64,000 nucleotides of DNA from an uncultured Rhodospirillaceae bacterium (GCA_937887565.1 CALABS010000074.1:71022-135021), one strand, 5' to 3'; shown: positions 8,465 through 17,014, counted from the first letter of the stretch. Notes: generated by a model from the sequence alone, not told the origin. Numbers and translations: made by a program.

Positions 8465-8492
8465 AGCCCCCGCGCCGGGTGGCGCGGGGGCT
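8465..8492 (-). terminator. Hairpin after DUF736 gene
   Basis: Perfect 12-bp inverted repeat AGCCCCCGCGCC / GGCGCGGGGGCT with a four-base loop, just past the DUF736 stop. It lacks a clear T-tract, so it may attenuate rather than end transcription into the HTH-traF operon. Confidence 0.45.
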
Positions 8493-8499
8493 GGTCGCC

Positions 8500-8823
8500 T
8501 CAGTCGGCCGGGTTCCAGATGAGGGCGAAGACGTCGTCGTCATCCTGGCCGGCGGCGCGGCCGAGGTTGGCGTAGAGCTTCCTGGGGCCAAATTCCGGCG
8601 CGGCGAGGCCGAGGCTCACGTAGCTCTTGCCCGAAGTCTCGCCCACCCGGATCCAGCCGGCGCCGATCTCCACGCCCTGGGTCAACACCCGGAAGTCCGG
8701 CTGCATGTCGTTGGCCTTGGCGCCATTGGGGATGATGTCGATGTCGGCGCGGATGGAGAGGGTCTTGATCTGGCCCTTGTAGCCGCCGGTGGGGAGCTTG
8801 GTGACGTAACCGATCGCAGGCAT
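8500..8823 (-). CDS. DUF736 family protein
   Basis: 107 residues beginning MPAIGYVTKL, with GYKGQIKTLSIRADIDI, the usual DUF736 core, and an acidic tail (GQDDDDVFALIWNPAD). DUF736 proteins are abundant, probably cytoplasmic, conserved in alphaproteobacterial ICEs and rhizobial plasmids; their function is not established. The start at 8823 is preceded by AAGGAGACGAAAG. A hairpin-rich leader lies upstream at 8909-8978. Confidence 0.85.
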   Translation of the reverse strand: MPAIGYVTKLPTGGYKGQIKTLSIRADIDIIPNGAKANDMQPDFRVLTQGVEIGAGWIRVGETSGKSYVSLGLAAPEFGPRKLYANLGRAAGQDDDDVFALIWNPAD

Positions 8824-8908
8824 CTTTCGTCTCCTTGTTCGCTTCGCGGGGGCCATTCCCCCTGCGATGGCCGACCGTTGATGGGCGCGTCCGACCCCGG
8901 TGAACCCA

Positions 8909-8978
8909 GACGCCCGCAGGGCGTCCACCGTAGGTGGATGGCCAAAGGCCATCTGGGCCGAAGCAACGCGGAGGACCC
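8909..8978. repeat. Array of short-loop hairpins in DUF736 leader
   Basis: Three contiguous inverted repeats: GACGCCC-gca-GGGCGTC (8909-8925), CCACC-gta-GGTGG (8925-8937) and GATGGCC-aaa-GGCCATC (8937-8953), then the string GCGGAGGACCC (8968-8978). The same string follows a hairpin group upstream of ardC (15620-15630). The function is unknown. Confidence 0.6.
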
Positions 8979-9566
8979 GAGCGAAGGGCTTTTTTGCAGC
9001 GCAGCGGCCGCGAGGAGCCGCCGAAGGGGGCGGGGAAAAAAGCTCGGAGCGACGGTTTCACCGGGGACGGCGACGCCCATAGGTCTGGCGCTGGAGCAGG
9101 GGGATGGCCCGGTGAAGGACGAGACGGAAGCGCGCGGTTGATGACGCCACCGTGCCGACGGTAGGCACGATCAGGGGGCAGTCATACCTCTTGTCGACGC
9201 CGTGACCGCAACCATCCGAGGTGGCTCGGCGACGGGACAAGCGGCATCTTCCTAACGATCCAGGCCAACGGAACGTGGCGCCGGCTGCCATGGACCGAGG
9301 ATATTTGGCCTGCATGACGAGAGCGCCATCCTTGCCGTACCGGGACGTTGGCATTCCTGTTCCGCAGATGTTGATGGCCGTATTGTCGGCGTCCACTGCC
9401 GGGTCGCTAGAACTGACGACCAATATCTCAACTGCGACCGCCCTTCTGAGGTGGGCCTGTTCGGCCGAGAAAGTCGCTCTTGCCCGTGATCCGAGATGAC
9501 CGAAATGGGCCGGAAGCGGACCGTCCGACTTTTTGCGTCGAACGCGCGCGTGTGATCGCGAATGTT
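8979..9566. other. Gene-free stretch between DUF736 and the Argonaute gene
   Basis: About 590 bases. Reading frames exist on both strands but none has a recognisable domain, a convincing ribosome site or biased codon use. A run TTTTTTGC at 8990-8997 and a GGGGAAAAAAGC stretch near 9032 are the only notable points. It may be the right-hand scar of the inserted defence cargo. Confidence 0.5.
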
Positions 9567-11021
9567 TCAGATATAGCGGGCGTAATCTGAACTGACCTTT
9601 TGGTCCGTCGTGTATTTCAACACCTCACCCACGGCCCGCGCCGCCCGGATCGGGATCGGTAGCTTCTGGTTCATCTGGGTGGAGTTCCAGTTGATCTTCG
9701 TCAGCGCGAGCACCTCGCTGGCGATTTGGGCAATTGTGCTGTCGCTTCCCTTATAAGGGCACAGCAAAAGGGGCTTGGGATCATACTGACCGGGGTACGT
9801 TCCGTAATAAGGCATGCTGCCATTCGTGTAGAGCAGGCCCTTTCCATCAAGCTCGACGAATGTCCCCCGCATCACAGGGTAGTTCCCGTCCCTCAAAACT
9901 TTTGCCGAGTATGATTCCTGCACCCAGACAAGGTCACGAAGCTCTGTCCCTGCCTCGTTCAGAGCCTCGAAAATCCCCTCCGCCTCTTCTTCGCGGAATT
10001 GCGACGTTTTCAGAACTATCACACGTGCAGGATAGTTCTTGTGATGGCCTTTGTAGGCGCTCAACGCATCGGCTATCAGTTGGTGGGCATCATCCTGCGT
10101 CATGTAGGGATGGCGGCCACGGCTTTCGGTCTGGGCACGCTTTCCCTTGAGAATGAATCCGCGCCCCCTTTCGTCGAACATCTGGGCGGCACTGGTGAAT
10201 AGTTGCTGCCCTCCGACTTCGCGATAGAAGCTGATCCCGATGTAGCAGGCGGTAAACTCGCCATCCTGCGGCATCTTCCGCCATGGGATGCGACCCGTTC
10301 CCTTGTAATAGAGAGTCGTGAGCAGGTTCCAAGTCCGGTCAGCCTGATCCTGTATCTTCCGCGAGCTGCTCTCCTTGATCTTGCGCGGGATGCTGGCCTT
10401 CTCGTCGAACACATCCTCCCAGGCAATCTGGATGGGGAAGCTCAGGCCCATGGCTTTTGCCTTGAGCATGCCGCGGAAATCCGGGGCATCCGATCCGCCG
10501 CTGTCATCCTTCTCGACGGTCGCATTGGCATCAACCTTTGCATTCCACACACGTTCGATGAGGCTGATTGGCAGCGCCACGATGGCGACATCAGGCCGAT
10601 GGCGGCTCTCGTCGAGGGTCTGAAGCTCCTGAAGGATCTCGTCGACCGCCATTTCGACGGCCTTGGCGTGATGTGGCTCCTTCCTGATCTTGTCAATCTT
10701 CGCCTGTGAGATGGCGGCGGTTGCACCATCCGGAATGTCGAATCTACAGCGGAAGGGGTTCTGGTTGCCGAGGCCGGGGAAGTCGGGGTGAAGGTTTGGA
10801 TGCTTCTCACCCTTGCCCTGAAAACCAGCGGCGGCTTCGTCCAAGAATCTCTTGGTGTCCTCAACTGTTTTCGCACTGCCCACCACGGCGATGTTCACCA
10901 CATCTCCGGTCGGGATTTGTAATGGTCCGGCTTCGAAGAGGCCCAGCCGCGGATCGGGATGGTGGTGCTTGTCGCCGAATTCGAGGTGCGGCTCTTCAAA
11001 TATCTTTGTTTCGAACTTCAT
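9567..11021 (-). CDS. Short prokaryotic Argonaute (MID-PIWI)
   Basis: 484 residues. The N-terminus has the short-pAgo opening (EPHLEFG, then DPRLGLFEAGP at 24-34), then a MID-like segment (DVAIVALPISLIERVW, 144-159) and a PIWI domain ending in LTKINWNSTQMNQKLPIPIR (440-459). The catalytic DEDX positions are lost: the first aspartate is replaced in YIGISFYR (260-267) and the second in VIVLKTSQF (334-342), as in all short pAgos, so it should bind guide and target without cutting. The ATG overlaps the upstream DREN-APAZ stop by four bases. In known systems the pAgo-APAZ heterodimer senses invader nucleic acid and triggers the partner effector. Confidence 0.9.
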   Translation of the reverse strand: MKFETKIFEEPHLEFGDKHHHPDPRLGLFEAGPLQIPTGDVVNIAVVGSAKTVEDTKRFLDEAAAGFQGKGEKHPNLHPDFPGLGNQNPFRCRFDIPDGATAAISQAKIDKIRKEPHHAKAVEMAVDEILQELQTLDESRHRPDVAIVALPISLIERVWNAKVDANATVEKDDSGGSDAPDFRGMLKAKAMGLSFPIQIAWEDVFDEKASIPRKIKESSSRKIQDQADRTWNLLTTLYYKGTGRIPWRKMPQDGEFTACYIGISFYREVGGQQLFTSAAQMFDERGRGFILKGKRAQTESRGRHPYMTQDDAHQLIADALSAYKGHHKNYPARVIVLKTSQFREEEAEGIFEALNEAGTELRDLVWVQESYSAKVLRDGNYPVMRGTFVELDGKGLLYTNGSMPYYGTYPGQYDPKPLLLCPYKGSDSTIAQIASEVLALTKINWNSTQMNQKLPIPIRAARAVGEVLKYTTDQKVSSDYARYI

Positions 11022-12340
11022 CCGAACAGCCGCTCCTGCTTGCTATCGGGTTCGGGCGCCGCCTTCTTAGGCGAACCCCAGACGTCCTCCGGCACTCGCG
11101 TCGAGAGTGCAACGGTCGGCGGTTCACCGAATTTCAGGCAGGGTGCGGACGAAGCTTGTGCGAATAGGCTCTTCGCATCCCGCTCCGGCTGAGTGAGAAA
11201 GCGGTGCCACATGATGACTTGGCCACGTAGAGAGGCGCTGTTATCCAGCCGCTTTTTGCCCGCCAGAAGTGCCCCAGGATATGAGTGGGGAATAAACCCG
11301 TTGGTTGTGAAAAAATAAGTCGGGTTAATCACCAAATACCATTGGTCGAACAATCGCTCAAAACGAGGTTGAAATGCGTGGTGTCGGACGAATTCCACTC
11401 TGGCCGTGTCACCCTTGCTGATTGACACGTTAACAACTTCTGTGGATGTTTTCTTTTTTGAGGCTTCGTACGCGAAGGTCCGTGTTGTGTTTTCAGCCTT
11501 TGCTCTGAAGTAAAATAGCTTGCCAACCTTGCTCCAACCGAGGTCAGCGCGGACCTGATGTCCGAAAGCACTCTTAAGGAGGTAGGCGAAGGTATTTTGT
11601 TCGTCGTGGTCTTCGTGGAAAGCCAAGTAGGAAGTGTCAATGCCCTCGACTTGATCGAGGTCGACAATTCGATGACAGGCATTTTCACGAGGATTCGAAA
11701 ATGACCAGAATCTCCCGCCCTTGATAACCCAGTCGAAGCGTGCAGGCTCGTCAGCGCCCAGCAGGATTGCCGCGGCCTGCTTGGACGTGTAGGGCGTTGA
11801 GGAAACGAACATTTCCGTCGGCAACGTCAAGGGAAGTATGTTTACCAGCGCATCTTCCCCGCCTCCCAGCGGCGGAACATAATAGCCAAAGCCGGTCTTG
11901 GGTACTGTCAGCGCGGCGAGACGATCCACTGCGTTGGCGTCCAAGACGTCATTCGCTTTATCGAAATGGAGCTTTCGGTCATCAGGATTTGGGTCGAGCG
12001 TTACTGGCTTCCAATAAATCGTCTCATCGGATTTGCGATAGAGGACGATAATAATGGGGAGGTTTGACCCCTGCCAGTAGGCCAAGTCAGCCTGGCGAAG
12101 CAGATAGGTGAGCCCGCTATCGTCTTCTGACGAATAGCGTGCCGACTCTGTCGCTTTGACCTGAACCGCGATCATGCGGGCGAGCGGCTTCCCGTTGTCC
12201 ATCACCTCCGCGATCCCGTCTATTCCAGCTTCCAGCCGTGAGCGGCCATCAAACTGAAAGCCGATATTGAGGAAGCGCAGACGAACTGCCGCTTCGCCGA
12301 TCTCACCCAGAAGTTGGTTTGACGTGATGGTTTTGGACAT
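11018..12340 (-). CDS. DUF4365/PD-(D/E)XK nuclease fused to APAZ (SPARDA effector subunit)
   Basis: 440 residues. Residues 1-150 form a DUF4365-type nuclease: GEIGEAAV (12-19), EAGIDGIAEV (37-46) with the metal-binding Asp41, and VQVKATES (59-66) giving the Q-x-K end of a PD-(D/E)XK core. Residues about 200-440 lack catalytic motifs and fit an APAZ domain, the partner of short Argonautes. This pairing is the SPARDA arrangement, in which target recognition unleashes indiscriminate DNA/RNA cleavage and kills or arrests the cell. The APAZ assignment rests on position and partner, not on a sharp motif. No strong ribosome site is seen before 12340. Confidence 0.85.
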   Translation of the reverse strand: MSKTITSNQLLGEIGEAAVRLRFLNIGFQFDGRSRLEAGIDGIAEVMDNGKPLARMIAVQVKATESARYSSEDDSGLTYLLRQADLAYWQGSNLPIIIVLYRKSDETIYWKPVTLDPNPDDRKLHFDKANDVLDANAVDRLAALTVPKTGFGYYVPPLGGGEDALVNILPLTLPTEMFVSSTPYTSKQAAAILLGADEPARFDWVIKGGRFWSFSNPRENACHRIVDLDQVEGIDTSYLAFHEDHDEQNTFAYLLKSAFGHQVRADLGWSKVGKLFYFRAKAENTTRTFAYEASKKKTSTEVVNVSISKGDTARVEFVRHHAFQPRFERLFDQWYLVINPTYFFTTNGFIPHSYPGALLAGKKRLDNSASLRGQVIMWHRFLTQPERDAKSLFAQASSAPCLKFGEPPTVALSTRVPEDVWGSPKKAAPEPDSKQERLFG

Positions 12341-12527
12341 GCCGTGATGGTAGAACAATTCAAGCACGCCGTTAAGCGTTTTTGGCTGGACCTGGGCCCG
12401 ACCGCAGCGACGTCGTTGTGGGCTATGGCCTTGCGGCGTGCCGGAATCACTGGACCACGAATTAATGTCGAGCGCGGGTGGTTGGTCAGCAGATGGCTTG
12501 CGCCTGGCCGGCTGGAACCGCCACGAC

Positions 12528-12566
12528 AAAGGCTTCGCCCCCGCGCGTCAGCGCGGGGGCGAAGCC
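12528..12566 (-). terminator. Strong hairpin between parB and the Argonaute operon
   Basis: Perfect 16-bp arms GGCTTCGCCCCCGCGC / GCGCGGGGGCGAAGCC with a four-base loop, followed leftward by TTTGTC. It lies 75 bases past the ParB-like stop and upstream of the SPARDA start, so it probably ends parB transcription and insulates the defence genes. The 190 bases from here to 12340 must hold the SPARDA promoter; no clear -35/-10 pair was picked. Confidence 0.65.
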
Positions 12567-12640
12567 CGCCGGTATTACCCCGGAAGAGGTAGGACGAAGG
12601 AAGAAAGCGGGCGGCGCCCCCTGCCGCCGCCCGCCATGAC

Positions 12641-14365
12641 TCATTGGGTGGCGAACAGCCCGCCGATGGCGGCCCAATGCTCGGCGGCGCGCACCCCGCC
12701 CCGCTCGGTGTAGGCGCGCGCCGGGAAGGCCATCCATCCCGGCAGCCAGTTCTCCACCTTGGCGCGACCGTTGGCGCCCTCCAAACAGTCGCGGATGATC
12801 TTCTTTTGGGTGGCGGTTTTCTCGGTCAGATTGCCGTCGGCTACCATCTTGCCGGCCACCTCGGCCAGCATGGCGTTGATCACCGGCTTGTCGCGCATCA
12901 GTTCGAAGAAGGTGTCGTCGGGCTGCCAATGGGCGCGCATGTCCACCTTGAGATGCACGCCTGCCGCCTCCACCAGGGCACTGCCCGCCTCCAGGGTTTC
13001 ACCCATCACCAGCGCGAGAACCGCCATCACCTCGGCCTCGGGCAACGCCAGCAAGCGGGCGAATATATCGGCGGCGGCGAAGCCGTCGCCATTGGCGCGG
13101 ACCATATGGGAACGGTCCTCGGGCATGCCGAGGACGGCGAGCATTTCGGCCCGGCGGGCGGCGAAGGCAGCTTGCGCCGAACTGGCGGCAAGGCTGGCGG
13201 CGATGGCTTCGCCCCCGGCGTCCTGCGGCTCGGGTGATACCTGCCACAGCCGCGACCCGGCGATGGCATGGGCCAGCATCAGCCGCAACGCCACGCCGGG
13301 ATGGTCGAGCAATACGGTACGGACGGCGGCATGGCGATGCAGATCAAGATAGGTCTGCAACGCCTTGGTCACCTCGGGGCGAACCGGCTTTTCCGTATCG
13401 CTTCCTGCCGGGTCGGTGCCGTTGGCGCGGCCCTGGCGCTTGGCCTCCTTGCGCGACAGCCAGCCCTCGAATACCTCCACCTCGCCCCGCTGGCTGACGG
13501 TGACGAACACCTTGCCGCCCTTCTTCTTCGGGGTCTTCTCGTAATCCCATTCGTGGAAGCGCTGGCCGGTTTCCAGCACCTCAACCGCCGGCCAGCCGGC
13601 GGCCAACAGGTTGTCCCGCTTGGCGGCGACGGCGCGGTTCTGCAGCGTCCAGAACTGTTCGGCATCGGCGAAATAGGCATCCTCGCCGAACAGGTCGGTG
13701 ACGATTGGCCCGGTGTAGTCCTCCAGCGGGAACAGCGCCACCTTGGTGGAGAGGGAATTGCCGCCGAACAGCCATTGCTTCAACTGGAAGCCGCGCGGGG
13801 CATGGGCCTCCTTGTCGGCATAAAGGCGGTGCCATTCCTTCTGCTGCACCTTGCTCGCCATGGTGAGATGGCGGACGGTTTCCGCATCGATCTCGCCCTT
13901 GCGATAAAGTGAACGGATGGCCGGCAGCAGGTTGCCCAGCGCGAGACGGCGCCGCACCATGATTTCGGTAATGCCGAAGGTGGCGGCGATCTGAGCGACG
14001 GTGCGGCCTTCCTTGATCAGGCGGGAAAAGGTTTCGTGCTGGGCCATCTCGTCGGGATCGAGGCGGGCAAGGTTCTCGATCAGCGAGGCTTCCAGCGCTT
14101 CGGCGTCGTCGCCCGGCGCCATCACGGCGCAGGGCAGCGGCTCGATCTCGGCGCCATCCTCGGCCAGGGCCTTGGCGGCGAAGTAGCGCCGCCGCCCGGC
14201 CACCACCTCGAATCCCTCATGGTTGGGGCGGACCAAGAGCGGTTGCAGGATGCCGCGCGCGCGGATGCTGGGCAGGATGTCGGAGACGTCGGGGGCGGCC
14301 TTGCCGTGACGCATGTTGAGGGCGGACACGGACAGGTCGGACAGCGGGATATGACGCAATTCCAT
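12641..14365 (-). CDS. parB: ParB/RepB/Spo0J-like partition protein
   Basis: 574 residues. The N-terminal ParB nuclease-like domain contains NMRHG, GILQPLLVRP, FEVVAGRRRYFAA and the ENLARLDPDEMAQ segment, followed by a helix-turn-helix (TVAQIAATFGITEIMVRRRL). The long C-terminal half is typical of the large ParB-like proteins of alphaproteobacterial conjugative elements, whose role beyond partition or regulation is unclear. GGAGG precedes the start at 14365 by six bases. No parA is adjacent. Confidence 0.88.
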   Translation of the reverse strand: MELRHIPLSDLSVSALNMRHGKAAPDVSDILPSIRARGILQPLLVRPNHEGFEVVAGRRRYFAAKALAEDGAEIEPLPCAVMAPGDDAEALEASLIENLARLDPDEMAQHETFSRLIKEGRTVAQIAATFGITEIMVRRRLALGNLLPAIRSLYRKGEIDAETVRHLTMASKVQQKEWHRLYADKEAHAPRGFQLKQWLFGGNSLSTKVALFPLEDYTGPIVTDLFGEDAYFADAEQFWTLQNRAVAAKRDNLLAAGWPAVEVLETGQRFHEWDYEKTPKKKGGKVFVTVSQRGEVEVFEGWLSRKEAKRQGRANGTDPAGSDTEKPVRPEVTKALQTYLDLHRHAAVRTVLLDHPGVALRLMLAHAIAGSRLWQVSPEPQDAGGEAIAASLAASSAQAAFAARRAEMLAVLGMPEDRSHMVRANGDGFAAADIFARLLALPEAEVMAVLALVMGETLEAGSALVEAAGVHLKVDMRAHWQPDDTFFELMRDKPVINAMLAEVAGKMVADGNLTEKTATQKKIIRDCLEGANGRAKVENWLPGWMAFPARAYTERGGVRAAEHWAAIGGLFATQ

Positions 14366-14381
14366 GATAACCTCCGTGGGG

Positions 14382-14579
14382 TCAGAACAGGTCGAGCTGG
14401 CGGCGGGCGTCGAGGTCGAACAGGCCGACATCCAGCGGCTTCTGCGGCACTCGGGGCTTGAGCGGCGCCGTCCAGCGGTGTTCAAGGCGTTGACGCAGGC
14501 TGACCGGGGCCACGCCGGGGATGAGCATCTGCTCGCCCTCGGGCGTCGGCTCGATCAGGGGAAGCGGGGTCCCGGTCAT
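14382..14579 (-). CDS. Small conserved ICE protein of unknown function
   Basis: 65 residues with a proline-rich start (MTGTPLPLIEPTPEGEQML) and a C-terminus ending LDARRQLDLF. The ATG at 14579 overlaps the ardC stop, and the stop lies 16 bases before parB, so it is translated as part of the ardC-parB operon. No domain is recognised. The short C-terminal DLF-type tail could be a peptide docking motif; that is speculation. Confidence 0.65.
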   Translation of the reverse strand: MTGTPLPLIEPTPEGEQMLIPGVAPVSLRQRLEHRWTAPLKPRVPQKPLDVGLFDLDARRQLDLF

Positions 14580-15502
14580 GCCGCCGCGCCTCCCGCCCCC
14601 TGCGGGGGCTCACGGAGGGCCAAGAGATAATCGGCGGCCTTGCTGGCATGGCTGGCGGCGCGGAAGATGGCGCGGTTGTCCTCGCGCAACACCTCCAGCC
14701 ATGAGCCGATGTAGTCGGCGTGGCGCACGGTGGGCGTGATGGACAGCGACGCGCAGACGAAGGCGCCGGCCATCTCGGCCACCAGTTCTTCCCGCGCGTA
14801 GGCCGAAGAGGCGAAGCGCCCGGAGAAGTCGCGGGCCAGCCGCGACTTGTGCCCCGTCCAATGGCCCAATTCGTGGAAGCAAGTGCGGTAATAGTTGATC
14901 TGCTCGAAGAAGGCCGGTTGCGGCGGCACCCGGATGTAGTCCTCGGCGGGCGAATAGAAGGCGCGTTCCCCGCCAATGCGGATGTCGGCTTGCGTCGCGG
15001 CCATCAGGGCTTCGGCCTGGGGGATGATCTGCCGCTCGGGCAGCGGCGGCCCTGCCGCCGTCAGCGCCTCGGGCAGGCCGTCGCATTGGGCGACGTTGAA
15101 CACGGTGAAGCGCTTGAGGAACGGTACCGACTCCGGGTCGGTGCCTTCGGCCTCGGCCCGCACCTTTTCGCCCTTCGGGATAAAACGGTTGGCGAAGAAC
15201 ACGGTGCAGCCGCGTTCGCCCTTGCGGACGGCGCCCCCCAAATCGAGGGCTTGGCGGAAGGTGAGCCACGTCTGGGCGGGGTAACCTTGGGCGATCACCT
15301 CGCCCCACAAGATCAGGATATTGATGCCGGAATAGCGCCGGCCGGTGGCGGCATTGGTGGGCAGGCCCAAACCGGCCTTGGCCCGGCCCCAGGGCTGCAC
15401 CCAGGGCAGCCGGCCGGCCTCCAGCTCGGCAATGATGCGGTCGGTCACCTCCTGGTAGAGGCTGGGCTTGCTGCTGGATGGGGATTTCTCTCGTCGATCC
15501 AT
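14576..15502 (-). CDS. ardC: ArdC-like antirestriction protein with zincin motif
   Basis: 308 residues. The N-terminal ssDNA-binding ArdC domain (SLYQEVTDRIIAELEAG, then PWVQPW and SGINILILW) is followed by a metallopeptidase core HELGHWTGH and downstream EELVAEMAGAF. ArdC proteins protect incoming single-stranded plasmid DNA from restriction in the recipient. It heads a three-gene operon with the 65-residue protein and ParB. An in-frame ATG 14 codons upstream is less likely because it lies in the hairpin-rich leader. Confidence 0.9.
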   Translation of the reverse strand: MDRREKSPSSSKPSLYQEVTDRIIAELEAGRLPWVQPWGRAKAGLGLPTNAATGRRYSGINILILWGEVIAQGYPAQTWLTFRQALDLGGAVRKGERGCTVFFANRFIPKGEKVRAEAEGTDPESVPFLKRFTVFNVAQCDGLPEALTAAGPPLPERQIIPQAEALMAATQADIRIGGERAFYSPAEDYIRVPPQPAFFEQINYYRTCFHELGHWTGHKSRLARDFSGRFASSAYAREELVAEMAGAFVCASLSITPTVRHADYIGSWLEVLREDNRAIFRAASHASKAADYLLALREPPQGAGGAAA

Positions 15503-15580
15503 GGCGGCTCCTCTTGCTTCCTGCCGCGCATTTTTCCCGGGCAAGCGGGGTGGGCGGCGAAAGGCGACCGCAGAGGCCCG

Positions 15581-15645
15581 CCTCCGGAGGACGGGTGCAC
15601 CCGCAGGGCCGGAGCGATAGCGGAGGACCCCGCCGAAGGCGGGGT
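15581..15645. repeat. Hairpin cluster in ardC leader
   Basis: CCTCCGGAGG (15581-15590) and CGGGTGCACCCG (15592-15603) are perfect palindromes, followed by the shared string GCGGAGGACCC (15620-15630) and a hairpin ACCCCGCC-gaa-GGCGGGGT (15627-15645). The arrangement resembles that upstream of the DUF736 gene. Further short-loop GC hairpins lie at about 15720-15775. The whole 15503-15925 interval shows no gene. Confidence 0.55.
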
Positions 15646-15925
15646 TGCGCCCGGCCGCGGCGGGCCTAGAAGGGAGCGCCGCCCACCCCGCGCCGCCGGG
15701 AAAAAGATGATGAGAACCGCGCCGGCCAAAGGCCGGCGGGCCATCGGCGCCCGCGAAGGCGGGCGCCAGGACCAGGTTCGGACGAACGACTTGGAGGCAT
15801 TACCCGTAAGGCGCCGTTGCGGTCCGTTCGCGCTTTTGCGATGCTGGCGGGCTGAATCGGGTATCCGCCGTCAATCTTTATGCTGTCCTCGGCGGTTTTC
15901 ACCACGGCAGCCAGAGGGGGCGATT

Positions 15926-16192
15926 TTGGTCAAACCAGAGCTTGAGCCGGAAATTGCGGACGAAGTGCCCTGGTCGCCGACATTGACCGAATACGACGAG
16001 CGCCATCTGGTCGTTTATTTGCGCCTGCTCCATGCCAGCGCGGAGAATGCCAGCGACGAGGAGATGACGCGCATCGTGCTGCGCATCGATCCGGCCAAGG
16101 AGCCGGAGCGCGCGCGCAAGGCGCTGGACAGCCATCTCCGCCGTGCCCGCTGGATGACCGAACACGGCTATCGCCATCTGCTGGAGGGCTGA
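15926..16192 (+). CDS. Small DUF2285 protein (QseM-like)
   Basis: 88 residues from a TTG start at 15926, chosen because AGAGGGGG lies about five bases upstream and similarity begins there. The core (SPTLTEYDERHLVVYLRLL, then DPAKEPERARKALDSHLRRA and MTEHGYRHLLEG) is DUF2285, a helix-turn-helix-like fold. In ICEMlSymR7A the small DUF2285 protein QseM is an antiactivator that binds FseA. An equivalent role here is inferred from fold, size and the neighbouring FseA-like gene, whose 3' end is two bases away on the other strand. Confidence 0.7.
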   Translation: MVKPELEPEIADEVPWSPTLTEYDERHLVVYLRLLHASAENASDEEMTRIVLRIDPAKEPERARKALDSHLRRARWMTEHGYRHLLEG

Positions 16193-16194
16193 GC

Positions 16195-17014
16195 TCAGCG
16201 CAGGAACCGGCGCCAGCCGCCTTCCATCAGGGCGCGGCCGCGCTTGACAGCGCGCCGCACTTGGTCGCGTAAGTTGTCTCCTGGATCATTCCAATCACGA
16301 TCGACGCGCGCCTCCCCGAACAGGGCGATGGCGATGTCGCGGAAGGCCGCGCCGGCGAGCCAGCCGTGCAGGGCCCGCAACACCCCGACGAGGCGGGCGC
16401 CTCGCGCGTCAGGTGGGTACAGGACGGGGCGAAGGGTGCGGTGGTGGCGCAGATCGGCCAGCCGGCGAAGCGCCAGCAGGCGCGCCGGGGCGATCGCTGG
16501 ATCGGGCAGTGCATCGGTCAGCAGGCGGTCGCCGGCCAGCAGCGAGCCGCCGGAGATGGCCAGTTGCAGCCGCCGGCCTCCCTCGGCGAACAGCACATGC
16601 TCGCTGCCGTCGGCCAGGGTGAGGATGGTGGTCCGGCAGGACAGCTCACCAATGCCGAGGGGATCGGCGGCGCAACCGGCGCCGTCCCGCACGGCGACAA
16701 GGGGGAGAACGGCGGAGCAGGCCGAAGGCTGCCAGAAGACGGAGCCATCGATGGCGCTGTGCTCGGGTGAGGCGAAAGGGCAAGACGTCCCAAACCGATG
16801 CCTCGGCCACATCGGCGGCGCGCAAATGGACGATCTTGCCCACCTGTTCCGGTACCGGCGAAACGCGGCCGGCCCAGGCGGCGAACGTGGCCTGATAGCG
16901 GGGATTGCAGCGCAGGAACTCCCAGGCCCATCCGTCGCCTGGCAGGGCCAGGAGTTGGCTGCAGCTCTCGGTGGACCGCCAGTCGAACGGTCCGCCAGGG
17001 GGCGCGGTTGTCAT
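16195..17014 (-). CDS. FseA-like DUF6499/DUF2285 activator split by a +1 frameshift
   Basis: The 0 frame from ATG 17014 encodes a DUF6499-type N-terminus (WAWEFLRCNPRYQATF) through EASVWDVLPF and would end at 16646. The conserved continuation (ASPEHSAIDGSVFWQ, then a DUF2285 core such as VLRALHGWLAGAAFRDIAIA) lies in the +1 frame and ends at 16195. Reading CCC then skipping one T of TTTC near 16774-16780 gives a continuous 272-residue protein. In Mesorhizobium the homologous msi172/msi171 pair makes the excision activator FseA by programmed +1 frameshifting. A mutation or sequencing error is the alternative. Confidence 0.75.

Noticed and set aside
9058..9423. 121-codon frame on the - strand and an overlapping 92-codon + frame (9221-9499)
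   Set aside because: No domain, no ribosome site and no codon bias. They overlap each other in a gene-free cargo scar.
15666..15905. 79-codon - strand frame between ardC and the small DUF2285 gene
   Set aside because: Runs through GC hairpins with arginine/proline-rich low-complexity translation and no similarity.
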